NCBI RefSeq assembly: GCF_001855565.1
Contig: NZ_MKCR01000016.1
Coordinates: 1 to 49,711 of the forward strand
DNA length: 49,711 bases
Reading direction: 5' to 3'
From: Chromobacterium amazonense
GTDB taxonomy: Bacteria > Pseudomonadota > Gammaproteobacteria > Burkholderiales > Chromobacteriaceae
In this document: one piece after another, positions 19,652 through 28,957 of the stretch
How positions within the stretch are numbered: position 1 is the first letter of the stretch
Layout of the letters: each line of letters begins with the position of its first letter
Program-made: the position numbers and the translations under genes
Notes under the pieces: model-generated
What the model saw: only the letters and a program-made list of their open reading frames with translations
Told to the model about the DNA's origin: nothing
Databases searched by the model: none

Positions 19652-19778
19652 TGAAACGACCTCGAATTGAACAACTAATATAAGTAATCTTTTAATTTTA
19701 CCGCATTTGGCCTCCGCCTGCTTGGTGACGCTGCGGCTTTCCGTTACCATAACTGGTTCGATTGGATACTGGATCGCG

Positions 19779-20825
19779 ATGTTGCACAGCAGTTTCGCCC
19801 CCCGACTGGTGGCCTGGCAGCGGCGGCACGGCCGCCACGATCTGCCCTGGCAGGTTAGCGACCCCTACCGCGTATGGCTGTCAGAGATCATGCTGCAGCA
19901 GACGCAGGTGAAGAGCGTGCTCGACTACTACCCGCGTTTCCTGGCTCGTTTCCCGGATGTGTCGGCCTTGGCGGCCGCGCCGGTGGACGACGTGCTGGCG
20001 CAATGGAGCGGTTTGGGTTATTACAGCCGTGCGCGCAATCTGCACAAGGCGGCGCGAATGGTGATGGACGAATTCGGCGGCGTCTTCCCGGCCGAGCGCG
20101 AACAGCTGGAGCGGCTGCCGGGCGTGGGGCGATCCACCGCCGCCGCGATTGCCGCCTTCGCTTTCGGCCGCCGCGAAACCATACTGGACGGCAACGTCAA
20201 GCGGGTGCTGGCCCGTTGTTTCGGCGTGGAGGGCTTCCCCGGCGAAAAGACGGTGGAGAAGCGGATGTGGGCGCTGGCGGAGCAGATACTGCCGCGCGAC
20301 GCCGACGACATCGGTCCGTATGTGCAGGGCCTGATGGATCTTGGCGCCACGGTATGCAGCCGCGGCAAGCCGGCCTGCGCAGTCTGCCCCATGCTAGATG
20401 GCTGCGTGGCGGCGCGCGAGGGGCGTGCCGGCGAGCTGCCGACGCCGCGGCCCAAGAAAACCGTGCCCACCCGGCAAACCGTGATGTTGCTGGCGCGGCG
20501 CGGCAATCAGGTATGGCTGCGGCGCCGTCCGCCTACAGGCATTTGGGGCGGACTGTTGTCTTTGCCGGAGTTCGCCACCACCTTCGAAATCGAAGACTGG
20601 CTGCGCGCTGCGGGCGAGGGCGATATGCTGCCCGCCTGGCCGGAGCTGGAGCATGTGTTTACGCATTTTCGCCTGATCATCACGCCGCAGCCGGTCCGCA
20701 TCGACCAGCTCAAACCCTTGGGCGTCGCCGAAGCCGATGGCCAGTGGCTGGATATCGATCAGGCGGCGGATGCCGGGGTGCCGGCGCCGGTTCGCCGCTT
20801 GCTGTTGAGGCTCGCGCAAGTTTAA
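19779..20825 (+). CDS. mutY: A/G-specific adenine glycosylase MutY
   Basis: Removes adenine mispaired with 8-oxoguanine. The 348-residue protein has LPWQVSDPYRVWLSEIMLQQTQV, the helix-hairpin-helix LPGVGRSTAAAIAAFAFG with the following catalytic Asp in ILDGNVKRVLAR, and the iron-sulfur cluster CSRGKPACAVCPMLDGC (C-x6-C-x2-C-x5-C). The C-terminal NUDIX-like domain recognises the oxidised base (TGIWGGLLSLPEF, HVFTHFRLIITP). The ATG at 19779 gives the family N-terminus. It is divergent from the rRNA methyltransferase gene and 93 bases upstream of relA. Confidence 0.97.
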   Translation: MLHSSFAPRLVAWQRRHGRHDLPWQVSDPYRVWLSEIMLQQTQVKSVLDYYPRFLARFPDVSALAAAPVDDVLAQWSGLGYYSRARNLHKAARMVMDEFGGVFPAEREQLERLPGVGRSTAAAIAAFAFGRRETILDGNVKRVLARCFGVEGFPGEKTVEKRMWALAEQILPRDADDIGPYVQGLMDLGATVCSRGKPACAVCPMLDGCVAAREGRAGELPTPRPKKTVPTRQTVMLLARRGNQVWLRRRPPTGIWGGLLSLPEFATTFEIEDWLRAAGEGDMLPAWPELEHVFTHFRLIITPQPVRIDQLKPLGVAEADGQWLDIDQAADAGVPAPVRRLLLRLAQV

Positions 20826-20918
20826 AGGGGGCGGGGCGCTTCCCGCCCATGTGGCAAATCCGATGGCCGGGTTCGTCCGGCCGTGGCTAAGACGGCAGGT
20901 CCGTCCAGATAGACAGAT

Positions 20919-23123
20919 ATGGTTTCCGTAGTCCGCACCGTTGCCGACACCTTGGCCGACGCCGCCGATCCGGCGCGCTGGCTGGAGCGCTTGTCCGCCG
21001 CTTATCCCGCGGAGGACGGCGCCCTGCTGGCCCGCGCCTTCGAGGCGGCGCGTCAGATGTATGCCGGCAAGACCGTTCCCTCCACCGGCGAAGACCTGTT
21101 CAGCCATGCGGTGGCCGCCGCGGCCATCGTCGCCGACCTGCACCTGTTGCCGGACGCCATCGCGGCGACGCTGCTGTTCTCCGCGCCGGATTACCACCCT
21201 GACTGGCAGCAGTGGCTGACGGAAACCTTCAATCCCACCGTGGCCATGCTGGTGGACGGCGTCGGCGGCGTGCGCCGCATCACCGAATTCGCCCGCATCG
21301 ACAAGATGGCCACGCCGGAGGACTGCGCGCGCCAGGCCGAGACCATGCGCAAGATGCTGCTGGCGATGGTGGCCGACATCCGCGTGGTGCTGATCAAGCT
21401 GGCCTGGCGCACGCAAACCATGCATTACCTGGCCAATGTGGCCGATGAGGCGGTGCGCCGCCGCATCGCCGGCGAGACGCTGGAGCTGTTCGCGCCCCTG
21501 GCCAACCGGCTGGGCGTATGGCAGATCAAGTGGGAACTGGAGGACCTGGGCCTCAGGCACACCGAGCCGGACACCTACAAGAAGATCGCCAAGCTATTGG
21601 ACGAGCGGCGGCTGGAGCGCATCGACTATATCGAGCGCGTGCTCAACGTCCTGCGCGAAGAATTGAGCAAGGCCGGCGTCAAGGCCGAAGTGGCCGGCCG
21701 CCCCAAGCACATCTATTCCATCTGGAAGAAGATGAAGAAGAAAAAGCTAGATTTCTCCGAGCTTTACGACATCCGCGCGGTGCGCATCCTGGTGGACAAG
21801 CTGCCGGACTGCTATACCGCGCTCGGCATCATTCACGGCATGTGGCAGCCGATACGCGGCGAGTTCGACGACTACATCTCCCATCCCAAGGCCAATAACT
21901 ACCGCAGCCTGCACACCGCGGTGATCGGCCCCGAGGACAAGGCCCTGGAGGTGCAGATCCGCACCTTCGAGATGCACGAACACGCCGAGTTCGGCGTGGC
22001 CGCGCACTGGCGTTACAAGGAGGGCGGCAAAGGCGACGCGGCTTACGAGGAGAAAATCTCCTGGCTGCGCCAGCTGCTGGATTGGCGCGAGGAAATGTCC
22101 GACCGCGAAGGCCTGGCCGAGGCGTTCAAGACCGAGCTGTTCGCCGACACCATCTATGTGCTGACGCCGCAAGGCAAGGTGCTGGCGCTGCCGCAGGGCG
22201 CGACGCCGATCGACTTCGCCTACGCCATCCATTCCGGCCTGGGCAACCGCTGCCGCGGCGCCAAGGTGGAAGGGCAGATCGTGCCGCTGTCCACGCCGCT
22301 GCAGAACGGCCAGCGCGTGGAGATCCTGGCGGCCAAGGAAGGCGGCCCGTCGGTCAACTGGCTGCACGACGGCTGGGTGAAGAGCCATCGCGCCATCTCC
22401 AAGATCCGTCAGTACATCCGGCTGCAAAACGCCGACACCGTGCGCGAGACCGGCAAGGCGCTGTTCGAGCGCGAACTGGCTCGGCGTCCGCACATTCAGC
22501 CGAATCTGCAGCAACTGGCGGAAAAGCTAGGCTACGACAAGCTCGACGAAGTCTATGGCGCGCTGGGCCACGGCGAACTGACGATACGCGCCGTCAGCAA
22601 CGCCATCACCAGCTTTGCCCCGCCGCCGGCGGTTGAGGTGTTGCCGGAAAGCCTGGTCAAGGCCAGCAAGGGCGGCCATGACGCTGGCGGCGTGCTGATC
22701 GAGGGCGTGGACAATCTGATGACGGTGTTGGCCAAGTGCTGCAAGCCGGCGCCGCCCGACCAGGTGATGGGCTTTGTGACCAAGGGCCGCGGCATCTCCA
22801 TCCACCGCAGCAGCTGCATCACGCTGAAAAAGCTGTCGCAGGAAGTGCCGGAGCGTTTGATCGCGGCGGAGTGGGGCGATCAGAAAAACAGCTTGTTCCC
22901 GATAGACATCGAGGTGATCTCGATGGACCGGCCCGGCCTGCTGCGCGATCTGTCCGACGTGCTGTCGCGCGAGAAGCTGAACCTGATCGGCGTCAATACG
23001 CTGGCGCGCGACCATCGCAGCCGGCTGCGGCTGACGGTGGAGGTGAGGCAGGTGCAGGACATCAGCCGCGTGTTGTCGCGTTTGATGGAGTTGTCCGGCG
23101 TGCAGGAAGCGCGGCGGGTATAA
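20919..23123 (+). CDS. relA: RelA, (p)ppGpp synthetase I
   Basis: Ribosome-associated synthesis of (p)ppGpp on amino-acid starvation. The 734-residue protein has an N-terminal HD-like domain that is degenerate: FSHAVAAAAIV and LLFSAPDY stand where hydrolases have the HDxxED-type residues, so it should be synthetase-only. The synthetase domain shows GRPKHIYSIWKKMKKK, YDIRAVRILV and NNYRSLHTAVIGP. A TGS domain (IYVLTPQGKVLALPQGATPIDFAYAIHSGLG), a zinc-finger region (VLAKCCKPAPPDQVMGFV) and a C-terminal ACT domain (MDRPGLLRDLSDVL) follow. Its terminator is at 23141. Confidence 0.97.
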   Translation: MVSVVRTVADTLADAADPARWLERLSAAYPAEDGALLARAFEAARQMYAGKTVPSTGEDLFSHAVAAAAIVADLHLLPDAIAATLLFSAPDYHPDWQQWLTETFNPTVAMLVDGVGGVRRITEFARIDKMATPEDCARQAETMRKMLLAMVADIRVVLIKLAWRTQTMHYLANVADEAVRRRIAGETLELFAPLANRLGVWQIKWELEDLGLRHTEPDTYKKIAKLLDERRLERIDYIERVLNVLREELSKAGVKAEVAGRPKHIYSIWKKMKKKKLDFSELYDIRAVRILVDKLPDCYTALGIIHGMWQPIRGEFDDYISHPKANNYRSLHTAVIGPEDKALEVQIRTFEMHEHAEFGVAAHWRYKEGGKGDAAYEEKISWLRQLLDWREEMSDREGLAEAFKTELFADTIYVLTPQGKVLALPQGATPIDFAYAIHSGLGNRCRGAKVEGQIVPLSTPLQNGQRVEILAAKEGGPSVNWLHDGWVKSHRAISKIRQYIRLQNADTVRETGKALFERELARRPHIQPNLQQLAEKLGYDKLDEVYGALGHGELTIRAVSNAITSFAPPPAVEVLPESLVKASKGGHDAGGVLIEGVDNLMTVLAKCCKPAPPDQVMGFVTKGRGISIHRSSCITLKKLSQEVPERLIAAEWGDQKNSLFPIDIEVISMDRPGLLRDLSDVLSREKLNLIGVNTLARDHRSRLRLTVEVRQVQDISRVLSRLMELSGVQEARRV

Positions 23124-23140
23124 GACAAGCAATACAGGGG

Positions 23141-23189
23141 CCGGCTGAAACGTCCGCGTGGCGCGGGTTTCAGCCGGTTTGGTTTTTTT
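23141..23189 (+). terminator. Rho-independent terminator of relA
   Basis: CCGGCTGAAAC (23141-23151) and GTTTCAGCCGG (23167-23177) form a perfect 11-bp stem, followed by TTTGG and a seven-T run. It starts 18 bases after the relA stop and separates relA from the deo operon. Confidence 0.92.
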
Positions 23190-23248
23190 GGCGATGCTAT
23201 CGGTAATACCGACGGTTTGCGTTTAAGCAAGTCCGCGCGATTCGCGAT

Positions 23249-23277
23249 TTGCTTTCACGTGAAGAAATTTTCATAAT
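23249..23277 (+). promoter_or_regulatory. Candidate deo operon promoter with palindromic operator in the spacer
   Basis: TTGCTT (23249-23254) and CATAAT (23272-23277) are 17 bases apart. The perfect 10-bp palindrome TTCACGTGAA (23254-23263) lies between them, where a bound repressor would block RNA polymerase. The inferred start near 23284 is about 75 bases upstream of deoC. Confidence 0.5.
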
Positions 23278-23360
23278 CGCATCCAGTGGCTCGGACAAAA
23301 CGCCGTCATGTTGGCGGATACGCGTCGGGACCGAGCGATGCCATCCTAGAGAGAATGACC

Positions 23361-24128
23361 ATGTCTGCATTGATTGAAGCCGCGCGCCGCGCGCTGTCCC
23401 TGATGGACCTGACCACCCTCAACGACGACGATACCGACGCCAAGGTGATCGCGCTGTGCCAGAAGGCCAAGAGCCAGGACGGCACCGTCGCCGCGGTATG
23501 CGTATTCCCGCGCTTCGTGCCCATCGCCAAGAAAACGCTGCGCGAAGCCGGCTGCCCGGAAGTGCTGGTGGCCACCGTCACCAACTTCCCGCACGGCAAT
23601 GACGACGTCGCCATCGCCGTCGCCGAGACCCGCGCCGCCATCGCCTACGGCGCCGACGAAGTGGACGTGGTGTTTCCGTACCGCGCGCTGATGGCCGGCA
23701 ACCGCGACATCGGCTTCGAGCTGGTCAAGGCCTGCAAAGAGGCCTGCGGCGACAAGCTGCTGAAAGTCATCATCGAAAGCGGCGAGCTGAACGACCCGGC
23801 GCTGATCCGCGCCGCCAGCGAGATTTCCATCCGCGCCGGCGCCGACTTCATCAAGACCTCTACCGGCAAGGTGCCGGTCAACGCCACGCTGGAAGCGGCG
23901 GGCGTGATGCTGAACGTTATCAAGGAGCAGGGCGGCAAGTGCGGCTTCAAGGCCGCCGGCGGCGTGAAGAGCGCGGCCGAAGCCAAGCAGTACCTGGACC
24001 TGGCCGGCGGCCTGCTGGGCGACGCCTGGGTCAACGCGGCCCATTTCCGCTTCGGCGCGTCCAGCCTGCTGGCCAATCTGCAGATCGAGATCGCCGGCGG
24101 CGTCGCCAAGCCGAGCAGCGGCTACTGA
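23361..24128 (+). CDS. deoC: Deoxyribose-phosphate aldolase
   Basis: Cleaves 2-deoxyribose 5-phosphate to glyceraldehyde 3-phosphate and acetaldehyde, the last step of deoxynucleoside catabolism. The 255-residue protein has [34 protein letters not shown], the first lysine in [12 protein letters not shown], and the Schiff-base lysine in [14 protein letters not shown] choose the ATG at 23361 because the GAGAG site is then about seven bases away. The ATG at 23355 is nearly as good. It is the first gene of deoC-deoA-deoB-deoD. Confidence 0.96.
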   Translation: MSALIEAARRALSLMDLTTLNDDDTDAKVIALCQKAKSQDGTVAAVCVFPRFVPIAKKTLREAGCPEVLVATVTNFPHGNDDVAIAVAETRAAIAYGADEVDVVFPYRALMAGNRDIGFELVKACKEACGDKLLKVIIESGELNDPALIRAASEISIRAGADFIKTSTGKVPVNATLEAAGVMLNVIKEQGGKCGFKAAGGVKSAAEAKQYLDLAGGLLGDAWVNAAHFRFGASSLLANLQIEIAGGVAKPSSGY

Positions 24129-24239
24129 TCATTTAGGAATTCGCGGGGTTACCGCAACTCTGGCCGGGCGATTTCCCGGCCGCATCGCCCATTGCCGTTT
24201 CATTCTGCAGCGCAGTGGGTATCAGGCAGGGAGAATGCC

Positions 24240-25565
24240 ATGTTTTTGCCGCAGGAAATCATTCGCAAAAAACGCGACGGCGTGATGCTGTCGCAGCAAG
24301 ACATTCAACAATTCGTTGCCGGCATCACCGACAACAGCGTGGCGGACAGCCAGATCGCCGCGCTGGCGATGGCCATCTACTTCAACGGCATGGAGCTGGA
24401 AGAGAACGTCCACTTGGCGCTGGCCATGCGCGACTCCGGCCGCCGCATGCACTGGAAAGATCTGAACCTGCCCGGCCCCGTCGTGGACAAGCACTCCACT
24501 GGCGGCGTGGGCGACGTGGTGTCGCTGATGCTCGGACCCATGGTCGCCGCCTGCGGCGGCTTCGTGCCCATGATTTCCGGCCGCGGCCTGGGCCACACCG
24601 GCGGCACGCTGGACAAGCTGTCGGCGGTGCCGGGCTATAACCCCTTCCCCGATCCGGAGCTGTTCCGCAAGGTGGTGAAGGACGTGGGCGTGGCCATCAT
24701 CGGCCAGACTTCCGACTTGGCCCCGGCCGACCGCCGCTTCTACGCCACCCGCGACGTCACCGCCACCGTCGAATCCATCGCCCTGATCACCGCGTCCATC
24801 CTGTCCAAGAAGCTGGCGGCGGGCCTGGACGTGCTGGTGATGGACGTCAAGGCCGGCAGCGGCGCCTTCATGCCGACCATGCAGAAGTCCATCGAACTGG
24901 CCGAACGCATCGTCAAGGTGGGCAACGGCGCCGGCGTGGCCACCACCGCGCTGATCACCGAGATGAGCCAGCCGCTAGCTTCCACCGCCGGCAACAGCAT
25001 CGAAACCCGCGAGGCCGTACGCTATCTGAAGGGCGACGAGCGCAACCCGCGCCTGCATGAAGTAACCATGGCGCTGTGCGCGCAGATGCTGATCGGCGGC
25101 AAGCTGGCCAGCGACGAGGCCGACGCGCGCGCCAAGCTGCAAGCCGCGCTGGATTCCGGCCGCGCCGCCGAGATCTTCGGCCGCATGGTGACCGCGCTGG
25201 GCGGCCCGGCCGACTTCCTGGAAAACTACGACCGCCATCTGGCGCCGGCGCCCATCGTGCGCCCGGTATTCGCCGATAAGGGCGGTTTCGTCGGTGCGAT
25301 GGATACCCGCGGCATCGGCATGGCCGTTTGCGCGCTGGGCGGAGGCCGCCGTCTGGCCAGCGACGAGCTGGATTTCCGCGTAGGACTGTCGCAGTTCGTC
25401 GAACTGGGCCAAAATATCAGCAAGGACACCCCGCTGATGATGATCCACGCCGCCGACGAGGCGAGCTTCGAAGACGCGGCGCGTCGGGTCAGGGCAGCCA
25501 TCCGCATCGATGAAATCGCGCCGGCCACGCTGCCGCAGGTTTACCAGATCATCCGTGGCGAATAA
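24240..25565 (+). CDS. deoA: Thymidine phosphorylase
   Basis: Phosphorolyses thymidine and deoxyuridine to the base and 2-deoxyribose 1-phosphate. The 441-residue protein starts [22 protein letters not shown] and contains the signature [15 protein letters not shown] with the phosphate-binding residues. [20 protein letters not shown] and [12 protein letters not shown] are also diagnostic. The ATG at 24240 has an AGGGAGA ribosome site. It follows deoC after 111 bases and precedes deoB by 15 bases. Confidence 0.97.
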   Translation: MFLPQEIIRKKRDGVMLSQQDIQQFVAGITDNSVADSQIAALAMAIYFNGMELEENVHLALAMRDSGRRMHWKDLNLPGPVVDKHSTGGVGDVVSLMLGPMVAACGGFVPMISGRGLGHTGGTLDKLSAVPGYNPFPDPELFRKVVKDVGVAIIGQTSDLAPADRRFYATRDVTATVESIALITASILSKKLAAGLDVLVMDVKAGSGAFMPTMQKSIELAERIVKVGNGAGVATTALITEMSQPLASTAGNSIETREAVRYLKGDERNPRLHEVTMALCAQMLIGGKLASDEADARAKLQAALDSGRAAEIFGRMVTALGGPADFLENYDRHLAPAPIVRPVFADKGGFVGAMDTRGIGMAVCALGGGRRLASDELDFRVGLSQFVELGQNISKDTPLMMIHAADEASFEDAARRVRAAIRIDEIAPATLPQVYQIIRGE

Positions 25566-25580
25566 GGCCAGGGAGGCAGC

Positions 25581-26798
25581 ATGAAACGCGCAATCATCAT
25601 TATTCTCGATTCGCTGGGCATCGGCGCCGCGGCGGACGCCGACAAGTTTGGCGACGCCGGCAGCAACACGCTCGGCCACATCGCCATGGAGGCGGCCGCC
25701 GGCCGCGCCGACGTGGGCCGCAGCGGCCCGCTGAGGCTGCCCAATTTGTCCAAGATGGGCCTGGGCCACGCCTGCCAGCTGTCGTCCGGCTACTTCCCGG
25801 AAGGGATGGACCCGGCCGTGCCGCTGGCAGCCTACGGCTACGCCCGCGAAATCTCCAGCGGCAAGGACACCCCGTCCGGCCACTGGGAAATCGCCGGTGT
25901 GCCGGTGCTGTTCGACTGGGGCTATTTCTCGGCCCACGACAACAGTTTCCCGCAGGAACTGCTGGACGCCATCGTCGAGAAGGCCGGCCTGCCGGGCTAT
26001 CTGGGCAATTGCCACGCCTCCGGCACCGAGATTCTGGACCGTCTGGGCGAGGAGCACATGCAAACCGGCAAGCCGATCTTTTACACCTCGGCCGACTCGG
26101 TGTTCCAGATCGCCTGCCATGAAGAGACCTTTGGCCTGGACCGGCTGTACGAGCTGTGCAAGATCACCCGCGAGCTGCTGGAGCCGTACAATATCGGCCG
26201 CGTGATCGCCCGTCCGTTCATCGGCGAGGGCAAGGGCAAGTTCGCCCGCACCGGCAACCGCAAGGACCTGGCGGTGGAGCCGCCGGCGGCCACGGTGTTG
26301 AAGAAGCTGGCCGACGCCGGCGGCGACGTGGTGTCCATCGGCAAGATCGCCGACATCTACGCCCACGTCGGCATCACCCACAAGCACAAGGCCACCAGCT
26401 TTGACCAGCTGTGGGACGCCACGCTGACCGCCATGCATCAGCATCGGGGCAAGCCGGCCATCATCATGGCCAACTTCGTCGATTTCGACTCCAGCTACGG
26501 CCATCGCCGCAACACCGCCGGCTACGCCGCGGCGCTGGAGGAGTTCGACGCGCGCCTACCCGAGGTGATGGCGGCGCTGGGCGACGACGATATCCTGATC
26601 CTGTCGGCCGATCATGGCTGCGATCCCACCTGGCCGGGCACCGACCACACCCGCGAGCACATTCCGGTGCTGTGCTACGGCAAGTCGGTGAAGCCGGGCA
26701 GCGTGGGCGAGCGAACCACCTTCGCCGACATCGGTCAGAGCGTGGCCAGCCATCTTGGCCTGCCTGCCATGGATTACGGCACGTCCTTCCTGGACTGA
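25581..26798 (+). CDS. deoB: Phosphopentomutase
   Basis: Interconverts (deoxy)ribose 1-phosphate and 5-phosphate, linking the phosphorylases to deoC. The 405-residue protein belongs to the alkaline-phosphatase superfamily. Metal ligands are visible in [20 protein letters not shown], the phosphoacceptor region [12 protein letters not shown] (Thr), and the C-terminal [24 protein letters not shown]. It starts 15 bases after deoA, so coupling is likely. Confidence 0.97.
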   Translation: MKRAIIIILDSLGIGAAADADKFGDAGSNTLGHIAMEAAAGRADVGRSGPLRLPNLSKMGLGHACQLSSGYFPEGMDPAVPLAAYGYAREISSGKDTPSGHWEIAGVPVLFDWGYFSAHDNSFPQELLDAIVEKAGLPGYLGNCHASGTEILDRLGEEHMQTGKPIFYTSADSVFQIACHEETFGLDRLYELCKITRELLEPYNIGRVIARPFIGEGKGKFARTGNRKDLAVEPPAATVLKKLADAGGDVVSIGKIADIYAHVGITHKHKATSFDQLWDATLTAMHQHRGKPAIIMANFVDFDSSYGHRRNTAGYAAALEEFDARLPEVMAALGDDDILILSADHGCDPTWPGTDHTREHIPVLCYGKSVKPGSVGERTTFADIGQSVASHLGLPAMDYGTSFLD

Positions 26799-26900
26799 GT
26801 CCTACCCTGCGGGCCGCCTGGCGGCCCGTTCAACGCATTTGAGCGGCCCGGATCACGGGCTGCCGCCAGACTATTGCATATCGCTTAGAGGAGACTTTCA

Positions 26901-27611
26901 ATGGCTACCCCGCATATCAACGCCAAGGATGGCGCCTTCGCCGAAACCGTACTGATGCCGGGCGATCCGCTGCGCGCCAAGATGATCGCCGAAACCTTCC
27001 TGGAAGGCGCGGAGCAGGTGACCAATGTGCGCAATGTGTTCGGCTACACCGGCAGCTACAAGGGCAAGCGCCTGTCGGTGATGGCGCACGGCATGGGCAT
27101 CCCGTCCGCCAGCATCTACACCACGGAGCTGATCAAGGACTACGGCGTCAAGAACATCATCCGCATCGGCTCCTGCGGCGCGGTGACGCCCAATATCAAG
27201 CTGCGCGAGCTGTTCATCGCCATGGGCGCGTCCACCGACAGCAAGGTGAACCGCATGCGCTTCAACGACCACGACTACGCTGCCATCGCCGACTACACCC
27301 TGCTGCGCACCCTGGTGGACACCGCGGCGGAGCAGGGCAAGAAAGTGACCGTCGGCAATGTGTTCTCCGCCGATCTGTTCTACGGCGTGCAGCCGAACAT
27401 GCTGGACGTGCTCTCCAAGATGCAGGTCAATGTGATCGAGATGGAGCTGGCCGGCATCTACGCCGTGGCGGCCCAGTACGGCGCGCGCGCGGCTGGCATC
27501 CTGACCGTGTCGGACATCATCCCGACTGGCGAAGCCACCAGCGCGGAAGAGCGCCAGACTTCTTTCCGCGACATGATGGAAGTGGCGCTGGACGCGGCGA
27601 TCAAGCTGTAA
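26901..27611 (+). CDS. deoD: Purine nucleoside phosphorylase DeoD type
   Basis: Phosphorolyses purine (deoxy)nucleosides to the base and (deoxy)ribose 1-phosphate. The 236-residue protein is of the hexameric type: [46 protein letters not shown], the ribose-binding [13 protein letters not shown] and the catalytic Asp in [11 protein letters not shown] perfect hairpin (CGGGCCGCC and GGCGGCCCG, about 26809-26827) lies in the 102-base gap after deoB and may protect or separate the messages. An AGAGGAGA ribosome site precedes the ATG. Confidence 0.97.
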   Translation: MATPHINAKDGAFAETVLMPGDPLRAKMIAETFLEGAEQVTNVRNVFGYTGSYKGKRLSVMAHGMGIPSASIYTTELIKDYGVKNIIRIGSCGAVTPNIKLRELFIAMGASTDSKVNRMRFNDHDYAAIADYTLLRTLVDTAAEQGKKVTVGNVFSADLFYGVQPNMLDVLSKMQVNVIEMELAGIYAVAAQYGARAAGILTVSDIIPTGEATSAEERQTSFRDMMEVALDAAIKL

Positions 27612-27628
27612 ATCGCTGATTTGCCGAT

Positions 27629-27655
27629 GAAACGGGCGCCGAGTGCGCCCGTTTC
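27629..27655 (+). terminator. Terminator of the deo operon
   Basis: GAAACGGGCGC (27629-27639) and GCGCCCGTTTC (27645-27655) form a perfect 11-bp stem with a five-base loop, 18 bases after the deoD stop. The trailing T run is weak, so termination may be incomplete. Confidence 0.7.
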
Positions 27656-27719
27656 GCCTTGCTGTGGCAAGGGTGTCTCATTGGCGCACATGATTTATCG
27701 TGCAGTGCACAAAAATTAC

Positions 27720-27748
27720 TTGCCTAATTCCGGTGGGATACTGATAAT
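27720..27748 (+). promoter_or_regulatory. Sigma-70-like promoter of a candidate small RNA
   Basis: TTGCCT (27720-27725) and GATAAT (27743-27748) are separated by exactly 17 bases. The predicted start is near 27755. It is followed about 100 bases later by a strong terminator, not by a coding frame. Confidence 0.6.
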
Positions 27749-27755
27749 CGGTATT

Positions 27756-27859
27756 GCATCAGGGCGTTACGCACTGTGGCGCTCTGGTGTTGTCTCCTCC
27801 ATCCTCCTTCTCAAAGGTGGAACTTGGCGCAACACGCAGCAGCGTTGCGCTTTTTTTTT
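27756..27859 (+). ncRNA. Candidate small RNA with anti-Shine-Dalgarno-like CU-rich loop
   Basis: About 104 bases lie between a good sigma-70-like promoter and a Rho-independent terminator, with no credible coding frame. The centre is an unpaired-looking pyrimidine tract, TCTCCTCCATCCTCCTTCTC (about 27792-27811). It contains CTCCTCC and CCTCCTT, which are complementary to Shine-Dalgarno sequences. The 3' end is a GC hairpin with nine U residues, a feature favoured by Hfq-binding RNAs. The alternative is a leader or attenuator of rplM, but rplM has its own promoter downstream of this terminator. Confidence 0.5.
27827..27859 (+). terminator. Rho-independent terminator of the candidate small RNA
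   Basis: GCGCAAC (27827-27833) pairs with GTTGCGC (27844-27850) and nine T residues follow (27851-27859). It lies 128 bases upstream of rplM. Confidence 0.88.
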
Positions 27860-27922
27860 GACCATATTTACCACGCGTCGCACAGTTTCCCGCCCTCCGG
27901 AAATCTGTTGTGTCACAAGGGT

Positions 27923-27952
27923 TTGACAGCTACCCGGCCATTGCTCTAAAAT
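27923..27952 (+). promoter_or_regulatory. rplM-rpsI promoter
   Basis: A consensus TTGACA (27923-27928) and TAAAAT (27947-27952) are separated by 18 bases. The inferred start near 27959 leaves a short leader before the rplM ATG at 27987. Confidence 0.75.
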
Positions 27953-27986
27953 CCGTAACTTTCAAGAATTACGATGGAAGAGTTCC

Positions 27987-28415
27987 ATGAAGACCTTTTC
28001 TGCCAAGCCGCATGAGGTAAAGCGCGAGTGGTACGTGGTCGACGCCGCCGATAAGGTGCTGGGTCGCCTGGCTGCCGAAATCGCCCGCCGCCTGCGTGGC
28101 AAACACAAGCCGGAATTCACTCCGCACGTAGATACCGGCGACTTCATCGTTGTGGTGAACGTCGAAAAACTGCGCGTGACCGGTACCAAGGCCCAAGACA
28201 AGAAGTACTACCGTCACTCCGGCTACCCGGGCGGTATCTACGAACGCACTTTCACCGAACTGCAAAACCAGTTCCCGGAACGCGTTCTGGAGAAAGCCGT
28301 CAAAGGCATGTTGCCGAAGGGTCCGCTGGGTTACGCCATGATCAAGAAGCTCAAGGTGTACTCTGGTTCCGAGCATCCGCACTCCGCCCAACAGCCCAAA
28401 GTGCTGGAAATCTGA
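27987..28415 (+). CDS. rplM: Ribosomal protein L13
   Basis: A 50S subunit protein that binds 23S rRNA early in assembly. The 142-residue sequence is clear: [69 protein letters not shown] and [20 protein letters not shown]. It is the first gene of the conserved rplM-rpsI operon with its own consensus promoter. Codon use is more biased than in neighbouring metabolic genes, as expected for high expression. In E. coli L13 represses its own messenger; I cannot confirm that here. Confidence 0.99.
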   Translation: MKTFSAKPHEVKREWYVVDAADKVLGRLAAEIARRLRGKHKPEFTPHVDTGDFIVVVNVEKLRVTGTKAQDKKYYRHSGYPGGIYERTFTELQNQFPERVLEKAVKGMLPKGPLGYAMIKKLKVYSGSEHPHSAQQPKVLEI

Positions 28416-28430
28416 TTTTAAGGCATAACA

Positions 28431-28823
28431 ATGAACGGTAAATACTACTACGGCACCGGCCGTCGCAAGAGCTCCGTCGCTCGCGTGTTCATGCAAAAAG
28501 GTTCCGGCCAGATCATCGTTAACGGCAAGCCGGTTGACGAGTATTTTGCCCGCGAAACTGGTCGCATGGTCATCCGCCAGCCGCTGGTCCTGACCGAAAA
28601 CCTCGAATCCTTCGACATCAAGGTAAACGTGGTTGGCGGTGGTGAAACCGGCCAGGCCGGCGCAATCCGCCACGGCATCACCCGCGCCCTGATCGACTTC
28701 GACGCCGCTCTGAAGGCTTCCCTGTCCGCCGCTGGTTACGTTACCCGCGACGCTCGTGAAGTTGAGCGTAAGAAGGTCGGCCTGCGCAAAGCACGTCGCG
28801 CCAAGCAGTTCTCCAAGCGTTAA
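28431..28823 (+). CDS. rpsI: Ribosomal protein S9
   Basis: A 30S subunit protein whose C-terminal tail reaches the P-site tRNA. The 130-residue sequence has [40 protein letters not shown], and the conserved C-terminal tail [15 protein letters not shown] ending in Lys-Arg. It lies 15 bases after rplM and is followed by a strong terminator. Confidence 0.99.
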   Translation: MNGKYYYGTGRRKSSVARVFMQKGSGQIIVNGKPVDEYFARETGRMVIRQPLVLTENLESFDIKVNVVGGGETGQAGAIRHGITRALIDFDAALKASLSAAGYVTRDAREVERKKVGLRKARRAKQFSKR

Positions 28824-28847
28824 TCGCTCGGTTCTGCACGGAAAAAA

Positions 28848-28876
28848 ACCGCCCGGCCTTGGCCCGGCGGTTTTTT
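28848..28876. terminator. Terminator of rplM-rpsI
   Basis: AACCGCC-C-GGCC and GGCC-C-GGCGGTT form a nearly perfect hairpin with a two-base loop. It is flanked by an A run on the left and a T run on the right, so it could act on both strands. It lies 25 bases after rpsI. Confidence 0.93.
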
Positions 28877-28890
28877 CTTTTCTGTATGTG

Positions 28891-28941
28891 TTGCCGTGGC
28901 GGCCTGCTCTGCCTAAACTGTCGCCTTTGCGACATTTTTTT
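28891..28941 (+). promoter_or_regulatory. argC promoter region with a palindrome/terminator-like hairpin
   Basis: TTGCCG (28891-28896) and TAAACT (28914-28919) have 17-base spacing. Directly at the inferred start is TGTCGC-CTTT-GCGACA (28919-28934) followed by seven T residues (28935-28941), only 16 bases before the argC ATG. It may be an operator or a short attenuator. It does not resemble an ArgR box. Confidence 0.45.
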
Positions 28942-28957
28942 ATATAAAGGGCTGGCC

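Noticed and set aside
18287-19654. Long plus-strand frame opposite the repetitive methyltransferase tail
   Set aside because: Its repeats mirror the minus-strand coding repeats, and its composition (Val/Ala/Leu/Arg repeats) has no family match.
27612-27986. Small protein-coding gene between deoD and rplM
   Set aside because: The only open frame lacks a ribosome site and would run through the terminator at 27827-27859. Promoter and terminator placement fit a non-coding RNA.
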